From Fimenecus sp964457415 (GTDB lineage Bacteria; Bacillota; Clostridia; Oscillospirales; Acutalibacteraceae): a DNA stretch of 6,257 bases. The DNA lies in NCBI GenBank assembly GCA_964457415.1, contig CAYWFB010000079.1, positions 1-6,257 on the forward strand, given 5' to 3'. The notes beneath the pieces are model-generated. The model was given only the letters and a program-made list of their open reading frames with translations, was not told where the DNA came from and ran no database searches. Shown here in pieces: positions 1 to 6,247 of this stretch (its first letter is position 1; every line of letters starts with the position of its first letter). The translations under genes and the position numbers were made by a program.

Positions 1-1
1 A

Positions 2-712
2 GGTGTTGCAGATTATCTTCCCGCAGCTTGCGGTTACCTTATTCAGAAAGAAATCGAGTTCATCGGTGGCGCTCTTGAAAATCCCAAGAGACCTCTCGTT
101 GCAATCCTCGGTGGTGCAAAGGTTTCTGACAAGATTGGCGTTATCACAAACCTTATTGACAAGTGCGATACACTTATCATCGGCGGTGGTATGGCTTACA
201 CATTTATGAAGTCACTCGGTTGTGAAATCGGCACATCTCTTCTTGAGGCTGACAAGGTTGAGCTTGCAGCTGAAATGATGAAGAAGGCTGAAGAAAAAGG
301 CGTTAAGTTCCTTATTCCCGTTGATAACAAGGTTGGTAAGGAATATGCTCCCGACACAGAGACAATGGTTGTTGATTCTAATAAAATTCCTGAGGGTTGG
401 ATGGGTCTTGATATCGGTCCTAAAACACAGGCTATGTTTGCTGAAGCAGTTAAGGATGCGGGTACGGTTATCTGGAACGGACCTATGGGTGTTTCAGAGT
501 GGGAAGCATTCGCATCAGGTACAGTTGCAGTAGCTACTGCTATTGCTGAAAGTGGTGCTATCTCAATCATCGGCGGTGGTGACTCTGCTGCTGCTATCCA
601 GAAGCTTGGTTTCGCTGACAAGATGTCACACATCTCAACAGGCGGCGGCGCTTCTCTTGAATATCTTGAGGGTAAAGAGCTTCCCGGTATTGCGGCTCTT
701 AACGAGAAATAA
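2..712 (+). CDS. pgk: Phosphoglycerate kinase, C-terminal part (5' end cut by window)
   Basis: Catalyses the reversible transfer of phosphate from 1,3-bisphosphoglycerate to ADP, the first ATP-forming step of glycolysis, in the cytosol. The frame is open from base 2 with no start, and 236 residues are visible. The family is usually about 395-400 residues, so roughly the N-terminal 160 (most of the phosphoglycerate-binding domain) lie outside. Fragment positions: GGAKVSDKI at 37-45, IIGGGMAYTF at 59-68, DIGPKT at 137-142, WNGPMGVSE at 158-166 with the nucleotide-contacting Glu at 166, GGGDSAAA at 191-198 and STGGGASLE at 212-220. These are the C-terminal nucleotide-binding domain signatures in normal order, and the protein ends with the usual LEGKELPG-type tail. 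One small oddity is Ser165, where most relatives I recall have Phe (GVFE). It is followed after 63 nt by tpiA in the same direction, as expected for a glycolytic operon. The identification is secure. Confidence 0.97.
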   Translation, partial: GVADYLPAACGYLIQKEIEFIGGALENPKRPLVAILGGAKVSDKIGVITNLIDKCDTLIIGGGMAYTFMKSLGCEIGTSLLEADKVELAAEMMKKAEEKGVKFLIPVDNKVGKEYAPDTETMVVDSNKIPEGWMGLDIGPKTQAMFAEAVKDAGTVIWNGPMGVSEWEAFASGTVAVATAIAESGAISIIGGGDSAAAIQKLGFADKMSHISTGGGASLEYLEGKELPGIAALNEK

Positions 713-725
713 TTTAAAATATAAC

Positions 726-748
726 GGGAGGGCTAAATTAGTCCTCCC
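726..748 (+). other. Intercistronic stem-loop between pgk and tpiA
   Basis: The arms 726-735 (GGGAGGGCTA) and 739-748 (TAGTCCTCCC) pair over 10 bp with a single G-U pair (732/742) and a 3-nt AAT loop. It begins 13 bases after the pgk stop and ends 27 bases before the tpiA start. The bases that follow, AAAATTTGCG, are not a U-tract, so it is not a standard intrinsic terminator in either direction. The inference is an mRNA-stabilising or processing hairpin that could set different levels of the pgk and tpiA message. The 3' arm contains an anti-Shine-Dalgarno-like CCTCC that is held in the stem. Confidence 0.7.
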
Positions 749-775
749 AAAATTTGCGAATAGGAGTAAATTAAA

Positions 776-1543
776 ATGAAAAAAGAACTTCGTAGAGCAG
801 TTATCGCTGGTAACTGGAAAATGAATAATACACCTGCTCAGTCAAAGGCTCTTATTGAAGAAATGAAGCCCCTCGTAGCAGATGCAGATTGTGATGTTGT
901 ACTTTGCGTACCATTTATTGATATTCCTGCTGCAGTTGAGGCTGCTAAGGGCTCAAACATCAAAATCGGTGCGGAAAATGTTCACTTCAAGGCTTCCGGT
1001 GCTTACACAGGCGAAATTTCAGCAGATATGCTTAAAGAAGCTGGCGTTGAATATGTTGTAATCGGTCATAGCGAGAGAAGACAGTATTTCGGTGAAACAG
1101 ACCAGACTGTTAACCTTCGTTCACTTGCAGCACTTAACGCAGGACTAAAAGCTATTATCTGTGTTGGTGAAACACTTGAGCAGAGAGAGCTTGGCTACAC
1201 AGAAACTCTTCTTAAGTTCCAGACAAAAATGGCTCTTACAAATGTAACAGAAGAACAGCTTAAAAATGTTATTATCGCTTATGAACCTGTTTGGGCAATC
1301 GGCACAGGCGTTACTGCTACTGCTGAACAGGCTGATGAGGGCAACGGCTATGTACGTGCAGCAATTGCTGAAGCTTATGGTGCAGACGTTGCTGAAACAG
1401 TTACAGTTCAGTATGGCGGTTCAATGAATGCTGCAAACGCTGATGAGCTTGTTGCTAAAGTTAACGTAGACGGCGGTCTTATCGGTGGTGCATCACTTAA
1501 AGCAGTTGATTTCTCAAAGATTGTTGCAGCTGCATCTAAATAA
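776..1543 (+). CDS. tpiA: Triosephosphate isomerase
   Basis: Interconverts dihydroxyacetone phosphate and glyceraldehyde 3-phosphate, as a cytosolic TIM-barrel enzyme that is normally a dimer. The protein is 255 residues, typical for bacteria. Visible active-site signatures: AGNWKMN at 11-17 with substrate-binding Asn13 and Lys15; the HSERR segment with the catalytic electrophile His98; YEPVWAIGTG at 169-178 with the catalytic base Glu170 and the flexible loop 6; YGGS at 213-216 and GGLIGG at 233-238, which bind phosphate. The start is set by AGGAG at 762-766, 9 nt before the ATG. It lies 63 nt after pgk and 17 nt before gpmI on the same strand, so co-transcription is likely. No key residue is missing. 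Leucine is coded almost only by CTT/CTC, suggesting a highly expressed gene. Confidence 0.98.
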   Translation: MKKELRRAVIAGNWKMNNTPAQSKALIEEMKPLVADADCDVVLCVPFIDIPAAVEAAKGSNIKIGAENVHFKASGAYTGEISADMLKEAGVEYVVIGHSERRQYFGETDQTVNLRSLAALNAGLKAIICVGETLEQRELGYTETLLKFQTKMALTNVTEEQLKNVIIAYEPVWAIGTGVTATAEQADEGNGYVRAAIAEAYGADVAETVTVQYGGSMNAANADELVAKVNVDGGLIGGASLKAVDFSKIVAAASK

Positions 1544-1560
1544 TTTATAAGGTGAATTAA

Positions 1561-3096
1561 ATGAAAAAACCTGTAGTTTTATGTATTATGGACGGTTTTG
1601 GTTATAACCCAAGTGATTACGGTAATGCAATCACTGCGGCAAACACACCAAGACTTGACGAAATTTTTAAGAATAATCCTATGACTTATATTGGTGCATC
1701 AGGTATGGATGTTGGTCTTCCTGACGGACAGATGGGTAACTCCGAAGTAGGTCATACAAATATCGGCGCAGGTCGTGTTGTATATCAGGAACTCACAAGA
1801 ATTACAAAGTCAATTATGGACGGCGATTTCTTTGAGAACGATGTGTTTATGGGCGCTATTGAGAACTGCAAAGCCAATAACAGTGCTCTTCACCTTGTCG
1901 GTCTTCTTTCAGACGGCGGTGTTCATAGTCACAACACACATCTCTATGCATTTTTAGAACTTGCAAAGAAAAACGGACTTGAAAAAGTATATGTTCACGC
2001 TCTTCTTGACGGCCGTGATGTTCCTCCCAGCTCAGGGGTTGATTTTGTTGCAGAGCTTGAAGCGAAGTGCAAGGAAATCGGCATAGGTAAAATCGCTACT
2101 GTTATGGGTAGATTTTATGCTATGGACCGTGACAATATGTGGGACAGAGTTGGTATGGCTTATAACGCAATGGTTAATCGTGAAGGTATTGTAACTGACA
2201 GTGCTCTTGATGCAGTTAAAAAGTCATATGAAACAATTGATGAAGACGGTAAATATCTTACTGACGAATTCGTTATGCCCACAGTTGTAAATGGTGCAGA
2301 TGCAATTTCTGCTAATGATTCTGTAATTTTCTTTAACTTCCGTCCCGATAGAGCAAGAGAAATCACAAGAACATTTGTTGACCCCGATTTCACAGGATTT
2401 GAAAGAAAAGAATTCTTCCCACTTTATTATGTTTGTATGACACAGTACGATGCTGAAATGCCCAATGTAAATGTTGCATATAAGCCCGAAGCTCTTACAA
2501 ATACAATGGGTGAATATCTTTCAAAGCTCGGTAAAACTCAGCTTCGTATCGCTGAAACACAGAAGTATGCACACGTTACATTCTTCTACAACGGCGGCGA
2601 AGAAAAAGTATATCCCGGTGAAGACAGAGTTCTTATCGATTCTCCCAAGATTTCAACCTTTGACTTAAAGCCTGAAATGAGCGCTTACGAAGTTTGTGAC
2701 GCTGCTTGTGAACAGATTTTAAGTGGCAAATATGATGTTGTAATTCTTAACTACGCTAACTGCGATATGGTTGGTCATACAGGCATTTTCGATGCAGCAG
2801 TTAAGGCTGTTGAAGCAGTTGATGAATGTGTTGGCAAGCTTGTTGACGCAGTTAATAAGATGGACGGCGTAATTCTCATTACTGCTGACCACGGTAACGC
2901 TGACAAAATGTATGAGGATGATGGTTCACCATTTACTGCTCATACTACAAATCCTGTTCCCCTTGTAGTTGTTGGTAAAGATTGCAAGCTTAAAGCAGAA
3001 GGCGGTAAGCTTTGCGACCTTTCTCCCACAATGCTTGACATTATGGGACTTGAGAAACCAGCTGAAATGAGCGGTGTTTCATTGATAGAAGAATAG
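1561..3096 (+). CDS. gpmI: 2,3-bisphosphoglycerate-independent phosphoglycerate mutase
   Basis: Converts 3-phosphoglycerate to 2-phosphoglycerate through a phosphoserine intermediate, using two metal ions (Mn in endospore-formers); cytosolic, alkaline-phosphatase superfamily. It is 511 residues, matching the usual 505-515. The metal and catalytic set is complete: Asp11 in MDGFG, nucleophile Ser61 in GQMGNSEVGHTNIGAGR, Asp402 and His406 in CDMVGHTG, Asp443-His444 in TADHGN and His461 in AHTTNPVP. The inserted substrate-binding domain has His122 (GGVHSH), DGRD at 150-153, Arg184 and Arg190 (MGRFYAMDRD), FRPDRARE from 260 and Lys335. The numbering runs one behind the well-studied Geobacillus enzyme, which supports the start, as does AAGGTGA at 1549-1555 five bases before the ATG. 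The last 18 coding bases overlap the 3' end of spmB on the other strand. An intrinsic terminator follows 38 bases after the stop. In Bacillus this enzyme is pH- and Mn-sensitive during sporulation; whether that applies here is inference. Confidence 0.98.
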   Translation: MKKPVVLCIMDGFGYNPSDYGNAITAANTPRLDEIFKNNPMTYIGASGMDVGLPDGQMGNSEVGHTNIGAGRVVYQELTRITKSIMDGDFFENDVFMGAIENCKANNSALHLVGLLSDGGVHSHNTHLYAFLELAKKNGLEKVYVHALLDGRDVPPSSGVDFVAELEAKCKEIGIGKIATVMGRFYAMDRDNMWDRVGMAYNAMVNREGIVTDSALDAVKKSYETIDEDGKYLTDEFVMPTVVNGADAISANDSVIFFNFRPDRAREITRTFVDPDFTGFERKEFFPLYYVCMTQYDAEMPNVNVAYKPEALTNTMGEYLSKLGKTQLRIAETQKYAHVTFFYNGGEEKVYPGEDRVLIDSPKISTFDLKPEMSAYEVCDAACEQILSGKYDVVILNYANCDMVGHTGIFDAAVKAVEAVDECVGKLVDAVNKMDGVILITADHGNADKMYEDDGSPFTAHTTNPVPLVVVGKDCKLKAEGGKLCDLSPTMLDIMGLEKPAEMSGVSLIEE

Positions 3097-3603
3097 TCTA
3101 ACCATTATTCCTGCTAAAATAAAACTTGTTAGATCGGCACACAGTGAGCAAATTGCTGTGTGCCGTATTTTTTTTATTCCTACTGCACCAAAATAAACGG
3201 TAATTGCATAAAATGTTGTTTCAGTTGACCCCATCATAACAGACGCAACTCTTCCAATATATGAATCAGGTCCGTATTCGCTTATAATTGATTCATAAAC
3301 TGTCAATGAACCACCACCCGAAATGGGCGATAAAATGCACATGGGTAAAACTTCTTCAGGAATGTTAAGTAATTTCGCAACAGGCGATAAAATAGTTGTT
3401 AAAATATCAATTCCCTGCGACGATTTTAACATTTGAACTGCTAAAAATAATGCAGTCAAAGAGGGGAGTATTGATAAAAACACATTAAAGCCATTTTTGG
3501 CGCCGTCAACAAAGCAATCAAAAACATCTATTTTTTTACATAAGCCGAAAACAACTATAATTGTTACAAAAACAGGTAAAATATAATCAGAAAAGTTAAT
3601 CAT
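3079..3603 (-). CDS. spmB: Spore maturation protein B
   Basis: A membrane protein of the nucleoside-recognition/Gate-domain family. In Bacillus and Clostridium, spmA and spmB mutants form spores with poorly dehydrated cores and lower heat resistance; the transported or sensed substrate is not known. It has 174 residues, close to the usual 175-180. Hydrophobic spans lie near 7-22, 41-58, 83-96, 119-142 and 149-172. Family-typical segments are VDGAKNGF (32-39), LSPISGGGS (91-99), YGPDSYIGR (110-118) and MMGSTETTFYAITVYFGAVGI (from 123), followed by KKIRHT. It overlaps spmA by 8 nt (ATG at 3603-3601 inside the end of spmA), and only a weak AGAAAGA lies upstream, so translational coupling is likely. 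At the other end its last six codons, including the stop, run into gpmI on the opposite strand, and an antisense terminator is embedded near its 3' end. The family assignment is secure; the exact role is not. Confidence 0.95.
   Translation of the reverse strand: MINFSDYILPVFVTIIVVFGLCKKIDVFDCFVDGAKNGFNVFLSILPSLTALFLAVQMLKSSQGIDILTTILSPVAKLLNIPEEVLPMCILSPISGGGSLTVYESIISEYGPDSYIGRVASVMMGSTETTFYAITVYFGAVGIKKIRHTAICSLCADLTSFILAGIMVRLFFYQ
3135..3175 (+). terminator. Intrinsic terminator of the pgk-tpiA-gpmI operon, antisense within spmB
   Basis: Arms CGGCACACAG (3135-3144) and CTGTGTGCCG (3156-3165) form 10 perfect base pairs. They can extend inward by two G-U pairs and one A-U pair to a 5-base GCAAA loop. 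Two bases later comes a run of eight T (3168-3175). This is a textbook Rho-independent terminator for the plus strand, 38 bases beyond the gpmI stop. It works in one direction only, because the other side of the stem lacks a T-run on the minus strand. It lies wholly inside the spmB coding sequence, where the opposite strand encodes roughly residues 144-157 (KKIRHTAICSLCAD). Confidence 0.93.
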
Positions 3604-4180
3604 GTTTAAAAAATCTTTCTGTAATTTTTGTCATTGTTATTCCAACTGTAAGCGCAATTATTGAGGTGAAAATTGACGGTAAAACTATTTCTAACGCATT
3701 TTGTGAACCGTTTACTGCTCTGATTGCGGCTACAGTTGACGGCATTAGCCTTAGTGCCGCAGAATTCAAGACCACAAATAGCACCATATTATTACTTGGT
3801 GAATTTTTATACTTATTATTCTCAGAAAGTCTTTTCATTGCCTCAATACCAATTGGAGTTGCCGCATTAGAAAGTCCTAAAAGATTTGAAGTTATATTCA
3901 AGCAAATTGGTTCTAATGCGGAGTCATCTTTTTTCATACCTTTGAACAGTTTGCAGATTATGGGAGACATAATTTTAGAAATAACTTTTGTCAGTCCCGA
4001 TTTTTCCGCAATATGCATTAGCCCGTTCCATAAACAAAATGTACCTAAAAGTGTAATACAAAGATCAACCGCAGTATTGCCACTTGTGATTATTCCGCTT
4101 GAAAGCTCTGCTGAAGTGCCGAGAGAAAAAGAAGCAATAACTGAAAAAATAATCAGCACTGCCCATATGTAATTCATCAT
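3596..4180 (-). CDS. spmA: Spore maturation protein A
   Basis: Membrane partner of SpmB, needed for proper dehydration of the spore core in Bacillus and Clostridium; in B. subtilis the pair is expressed with dacB in the mother cell under sigma-E. It has 194 residues, in the usual range. An N-terminal hydrophobic segment (about 4-20) is followed by a second at about 36-55 with the family-like WNGLMHIAEKSGL (51-63). Next comes the best conserved block, ITSNLLGLSNAATPIGIEAM (96-115), then hydrophobic spans near 131-152 and 165-184. The first of two adjacent ATGs is preferred because GGAG (complement of 4189-4192) stands 8 nt before it. It overlaps spmB by 8 nt in the same direction. No dacB-like gene is visible, unlike in Bacillus. 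It is divergent from uvrB, sharing a control region of about 120 bp. Its presence implies a spore-former or a recent descendant of one. Confidence 0.95.
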   Translation of the reverse strand: MMNYIWAVLIIFSVIASFSLGTSAELSSGIITSGNTAVDLCITLLGTFCLWNGLMHIAEKSGLTKVISKIMSPIICKLFKGMKKDDSALEPICLNITSNLLGLSNAATPIGIEAMKRLSENNKYKNSPSNNMVLFVVLNSAALRLMPSTVAAIRAVNGSQNALEIVLPSIFTSIIALTVGITMTKITERFFKHD

Positions 4181-4213
4181 AAATATTGCTCCAAATCAAA
4201 TATTTTACATTGA

Positions 4214-4243
4214 TTTTTATGCAATATTTTTTAGAATAATGTT
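4214..4243 (-). promoter_or_regulatory. Possible sporulation (sigma-E-like) promoter of spmAB
   Basis: On the minus strand, AACATTATT (complement of 4235-4243) is followed after 13 bases by CATAAAAA (complement of 4214-4221). This loosely resembles the sigma-E pattern of an ATATT-like -35 and a CATACAAT-like -10. It would give a leader of roughly 25-30 bases holding the spmA Shine-Dalgarno. The match is weak and the region is so AT-rich that chance is a real alternative. A second -10-like word, CATACATT, lies further upstream but has no fitting -35. Confidence 0.22.
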
Positions 4244-4270
4244 GATTTTATTTAATGTATGTTGTATAAT
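4242..4270 (+). promoter_or_regulatory. Sigma-A-type promoter of uvrB
   Basis: A -35 TTGATT (4242-4247) and a perfect -10 TATAAT (4265-4270) are separated by the ideal 17 bases. AT-rich sequence lies upstream of the -35. The predicted start of transcription is about 4277, giving a leader of roughly 23 bases to the ATG at 4300. Confidence 0.85.
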
Positions 4271-4274
4271 AAAT

Positions 4275-4288
4275 CGAACAAATGTACG
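4275..4288 (+). promoter_or_regulatory. LexA/DinR (SOS) operator of uvrB
   Basis: CGAACAAATGTACG matches 13 of 14 positions of the Gram-positive SOS box as I know it (CGAACRNRYGTTYG); the only departure is A for T at 4286. It begins four bases after the -10 and covers the predicted transcription start. A bound LexA dimer would therefore block initiation until RecA-stimulated LexA cleavage after DNA damage. uvrB is a classical SOS gene in Firmicutes, which fits. Confidence 0.8.
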
Positions 4289-4289
4289 C

Positions 4290-4293
4290 GAGG
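4290..4293 (+). promoter_or_regulatory. uvrB ribosome binding site that fixes the start
   Basis: GAGG stands 6 bases before ATG 4300. The in-frame ATG at 4282 has no such site, lies within the SOS operator and would be only about five bases from the predicted transcription start. The start at 4300 is therefore preferred. Confidence 0.82.
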
Positions 4294-4299
4294 TATTTT

Positions 4300-6246
4300 A
4301 TGTTTAAGTTAGTCAGCAGTTATCAGCCTACGGGCGACCAGCCACAAGCTATAGAAAAGCTTGTTGACGGTGTTAAAAAAGGTTATAAAGAACAAACTCT
4401 GCTGGGTGTAACAGGCTCCGGTAAGACATTTACTATGGCTAATATTATTGCAAAACTTAACAGACCAACGCTTGTCCTTGCGCACAATAAAACCCTTGCC
4501 GCTCAGCTTTGCTCCGAGTTCAAAGAATTTTTCCCCGAAAATGCAGTTGAATATTTTGTTTCCTACTATGATTATTATCAGCCTGAGGCGTATATTGCAA
4601 CAACCGACACTTATATCGAGAAAGATTCTGCAATAAATGAAGAAATTGACAAATTACGACATTCTGCTACATCTGCATTGTCTGAAAGACGAGATGTCAT
4701 AATTGTTGCGAGTGTGTCTTGTATATACTCATTAGGAGACCCTATTGATTATAAGAGTATGGTTATTTCGCTTCGTACAGGAATGGAAAAAAGCCGTGAT
4801 GATTTAATTCAGAAGCTTGTTGAAATTCAATATGAACGTAACGATATTAATTTTATTAGAAACAAATTCAGAGTAAGAGGGGATATTGTTGAAGTTTTTC
4901 CCGTTTATTCAAACGATACCGCAATAAGAGTTGAATTTTTCGGTGATGAAATTGACCGAATAAGCGAAATCAATGCCTTGACGGGTGCAGTTAAAAATGT
5001 AGTTTCACACGTTGCGATTTATCCTGCATCTCACTATGTTGTTTCACCTGAAAAAATGGAAGAAGCACTTGAAAAAATAAATAATGAGATGGAATTGCGT
5101 GTCGCAGAGTTTGAAAAAGAGGGAAAGCTAATAGAAGCACAGCGGATTCGTCAACGTACCGAATACGATATGGAAATGCTTCGCGAAACGGGATTTTGTA
5201 AAGGCATTGAAAACTATTCTGCAATAATGTCAGGCAGAAAACCCGGTGAACCACCGTTTACTCTTCTTGATTATTTTCCAGATGATTATGTGCTTTTTGT
5301 TGATGAATCCCATGTTACCTTGCCTCAGGTTCGCGGTATGTACGGCGGTGACCGTTCAAGAAAGGATAGTCTTATAAATTTCGGTTTCCGTCTGCCGTCA
5401 GCATATGATAACCGACCACTGACCTTTGATGAGTTTTATGCCAAAACAAAACAAAAGATTTTCGTCAGTGCCACACCGGGACCCTTTGAAAATGATAAAA
5501 GTGTGCAAACCGCCGAACAGGTTATTCGTCCTACCGGACTTCTTGACCCTGAAATTACTGTAAGAAGTACTGAAGGGCAGATTGATGATTTGATTTCAGA
5601 AATTAATATCCGTATTGAAAAGAAAGAGCGAGTTCTTGTAACCACGCTCACAAAGAAGATGGCAGAAAATCTTACTGATTATCTTACTCAACACGGAATT
5701 AAAGTTCGTTATATGCACTATGATATTGACACCATTGAGCGTATGGAGCTTATCCGTGATTTGCGTTTAGGTGAGTTTGATGTACTTGTGGGTATTAATC
5801 TTCTTCGTGAGGGTCTTGATATCCCCGAGGTGTCATTGATTGCAATTCTTGATGCAGATAAAGAGGGATTCTTACGTTCAGAAACCTCTCTTGTGCAGAT
5901 TATCGGACGAGCCGCCCGAAACGCAAACGGTCACGTAATTATGTACGCTGATACTGTTACCAAATCAATGGAAAGAGCTATTGAAGAAACGTATCGTCGT
6001 CGTGAAAAGCAGATTGCATATAATGAAGTAAATGGAATTGTACCGCAGACTATAACAAAAAATGTTCGTGAAATTCTTGAAATTTCAAGCCGTGATAAGT
6101 CGGGCAAGAAACGAATGAGCCGTGAAGAAAAGCAGAAGCTTATTATTCGACTTACTGAAGAAATGAAAGCTGCGGCGAAAATTCTTGAATTTGAACATGC
6201 CGCATACTTGCGAGATAAAATTGAAAAACTTAAATCGGAGAAATAG
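4300..6246 (+). CDS. uvrB: Excinuclease ABC subunit B (UvrB)
   Basis: The central protein of nucleotide excision repair. UvrA loads it at DNA lesions, it checks the damage using its ATPase and beta-hairpin, and it recruits UvrC for incision. The chosen start gives 648 residues, near the usual 655-675, beginning MFKLVSSYQPTGDQ as in relatives. Motifs in order: Walker A GVTGSGKT at 36-43; the aromatic beta-hairpin YYDYYQPEAY at 89-98; Walker B DESH at 335-338; SATPG at 390-394; GINLLREGLDIPEV at 498-511; DADKEGFLRSETS at 518-530; IIGRAARN at 534-541 with the arginine-finger motif; and a C-terminal UVR domain at about 611-645 for UvrA/UvrC contact. All key residues are present. It has its own promoter and SOS operator, is divergent from spmA, and its stop is one base before the next gene. 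Leucine codons are mixed, unlike in the glycolytic genes, consistent with lower expression. Confidence 0.98.
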   Translation: MFKLVSSYQPTGDQPQAIEKLVDGVKKGYKEQTLLGVTGSGKTFTMANIIAKLNRPTLVLAHNKTLAAQLCSEFKEFFPENAVEYFVSYYDYYQPEAYIATTDTYIEKDSAINEEIDKLRHSATSALSERRDVIIVASVSCIYSLGDPIDYKSMVISLRTGMEKSRDDLIQKLVEIQYERNDINFIRNKFRVRGDIVEVFPVYSNDTAIRVEFFGDEIDRISEINALTGAVKNVVSHVAIYPASHYVVSPEKMEEALEKINNEMELRVAEFEKEGKLIEAQRIRQRTEYDMEMLRETGFCKGIENYSAIMSGRKPGEPPFTLLDYFPDDYVLFVDESHVTLPQVRGMYGGDRSRKDSLINFGFRLPSAYDNRPLTFDEFYAKTKQKIFVSATPGPFENDKSVQTAEQVIRPTGLLDPEITVRSTEGQIDDLISEINIRIEKKERVLVTTLTKKMAENLTDYLTQHGIKVRYMHYDIDTIERMELIRDLRLGEFDVLVGINLLREGLDIPEVSLIAILDADKEGFLRSETSLVQIIGRAARNANGHVIMYADTVTKSMERAIEETYRRREKQIAYNEVNGIVPQTITKNVREILEISSRDKSGKKRMSREEKQKLIIRLTEEMKAAAKILEFEHAAYLRDKIEKLKSEK

Positions 6247-6247
6247 A

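Noticed and set aside
196..633. Open frame of 145 codons on the minus strand
   Set aside because: It lies antisense to the conserved C-terminal domain of pgk, and its translation is low-complexity Ser/Ala/Pro-rich with no recognisable family: a codon-bias shadow.
713..775. Intrinsic terminator or separate promoter between pgk and tpiA
   Set aside because: The stem-loop lacks a U-tract on either strand. A TATAAC-like word near 720-725 has no matching -35 at a suitable distance.
2984..3014. Paired AAGCTT words (2986-2991 and 3007-3012) that could form a minus-strand terminator for spmAB
   Set aside because: The stem is short with a 15-base loop, and the minus strand continues AATCTTTACC with no real T-run. 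The words code normally in gpmI.
3666..4172. Open frame of 168 codons on the plus strand
   Set aside because: It is antisense to almost all of spmA, which has a clear family match, overlap with spmB and a proper ribosome site. The plus-strand frame has no good Shine-Dalgarno or promoter, and it lies just downstream of the operon terminator.
4282..4299. Upstream in-frame ATG giving a longer UvrB (six extra residues)
   Set aside because: It lies inside the SOS operator, about five bases from the predicted transcription start, and has no ribosome site. UvrB relatives begin near MFKLVS, and GAGG supports 4300.
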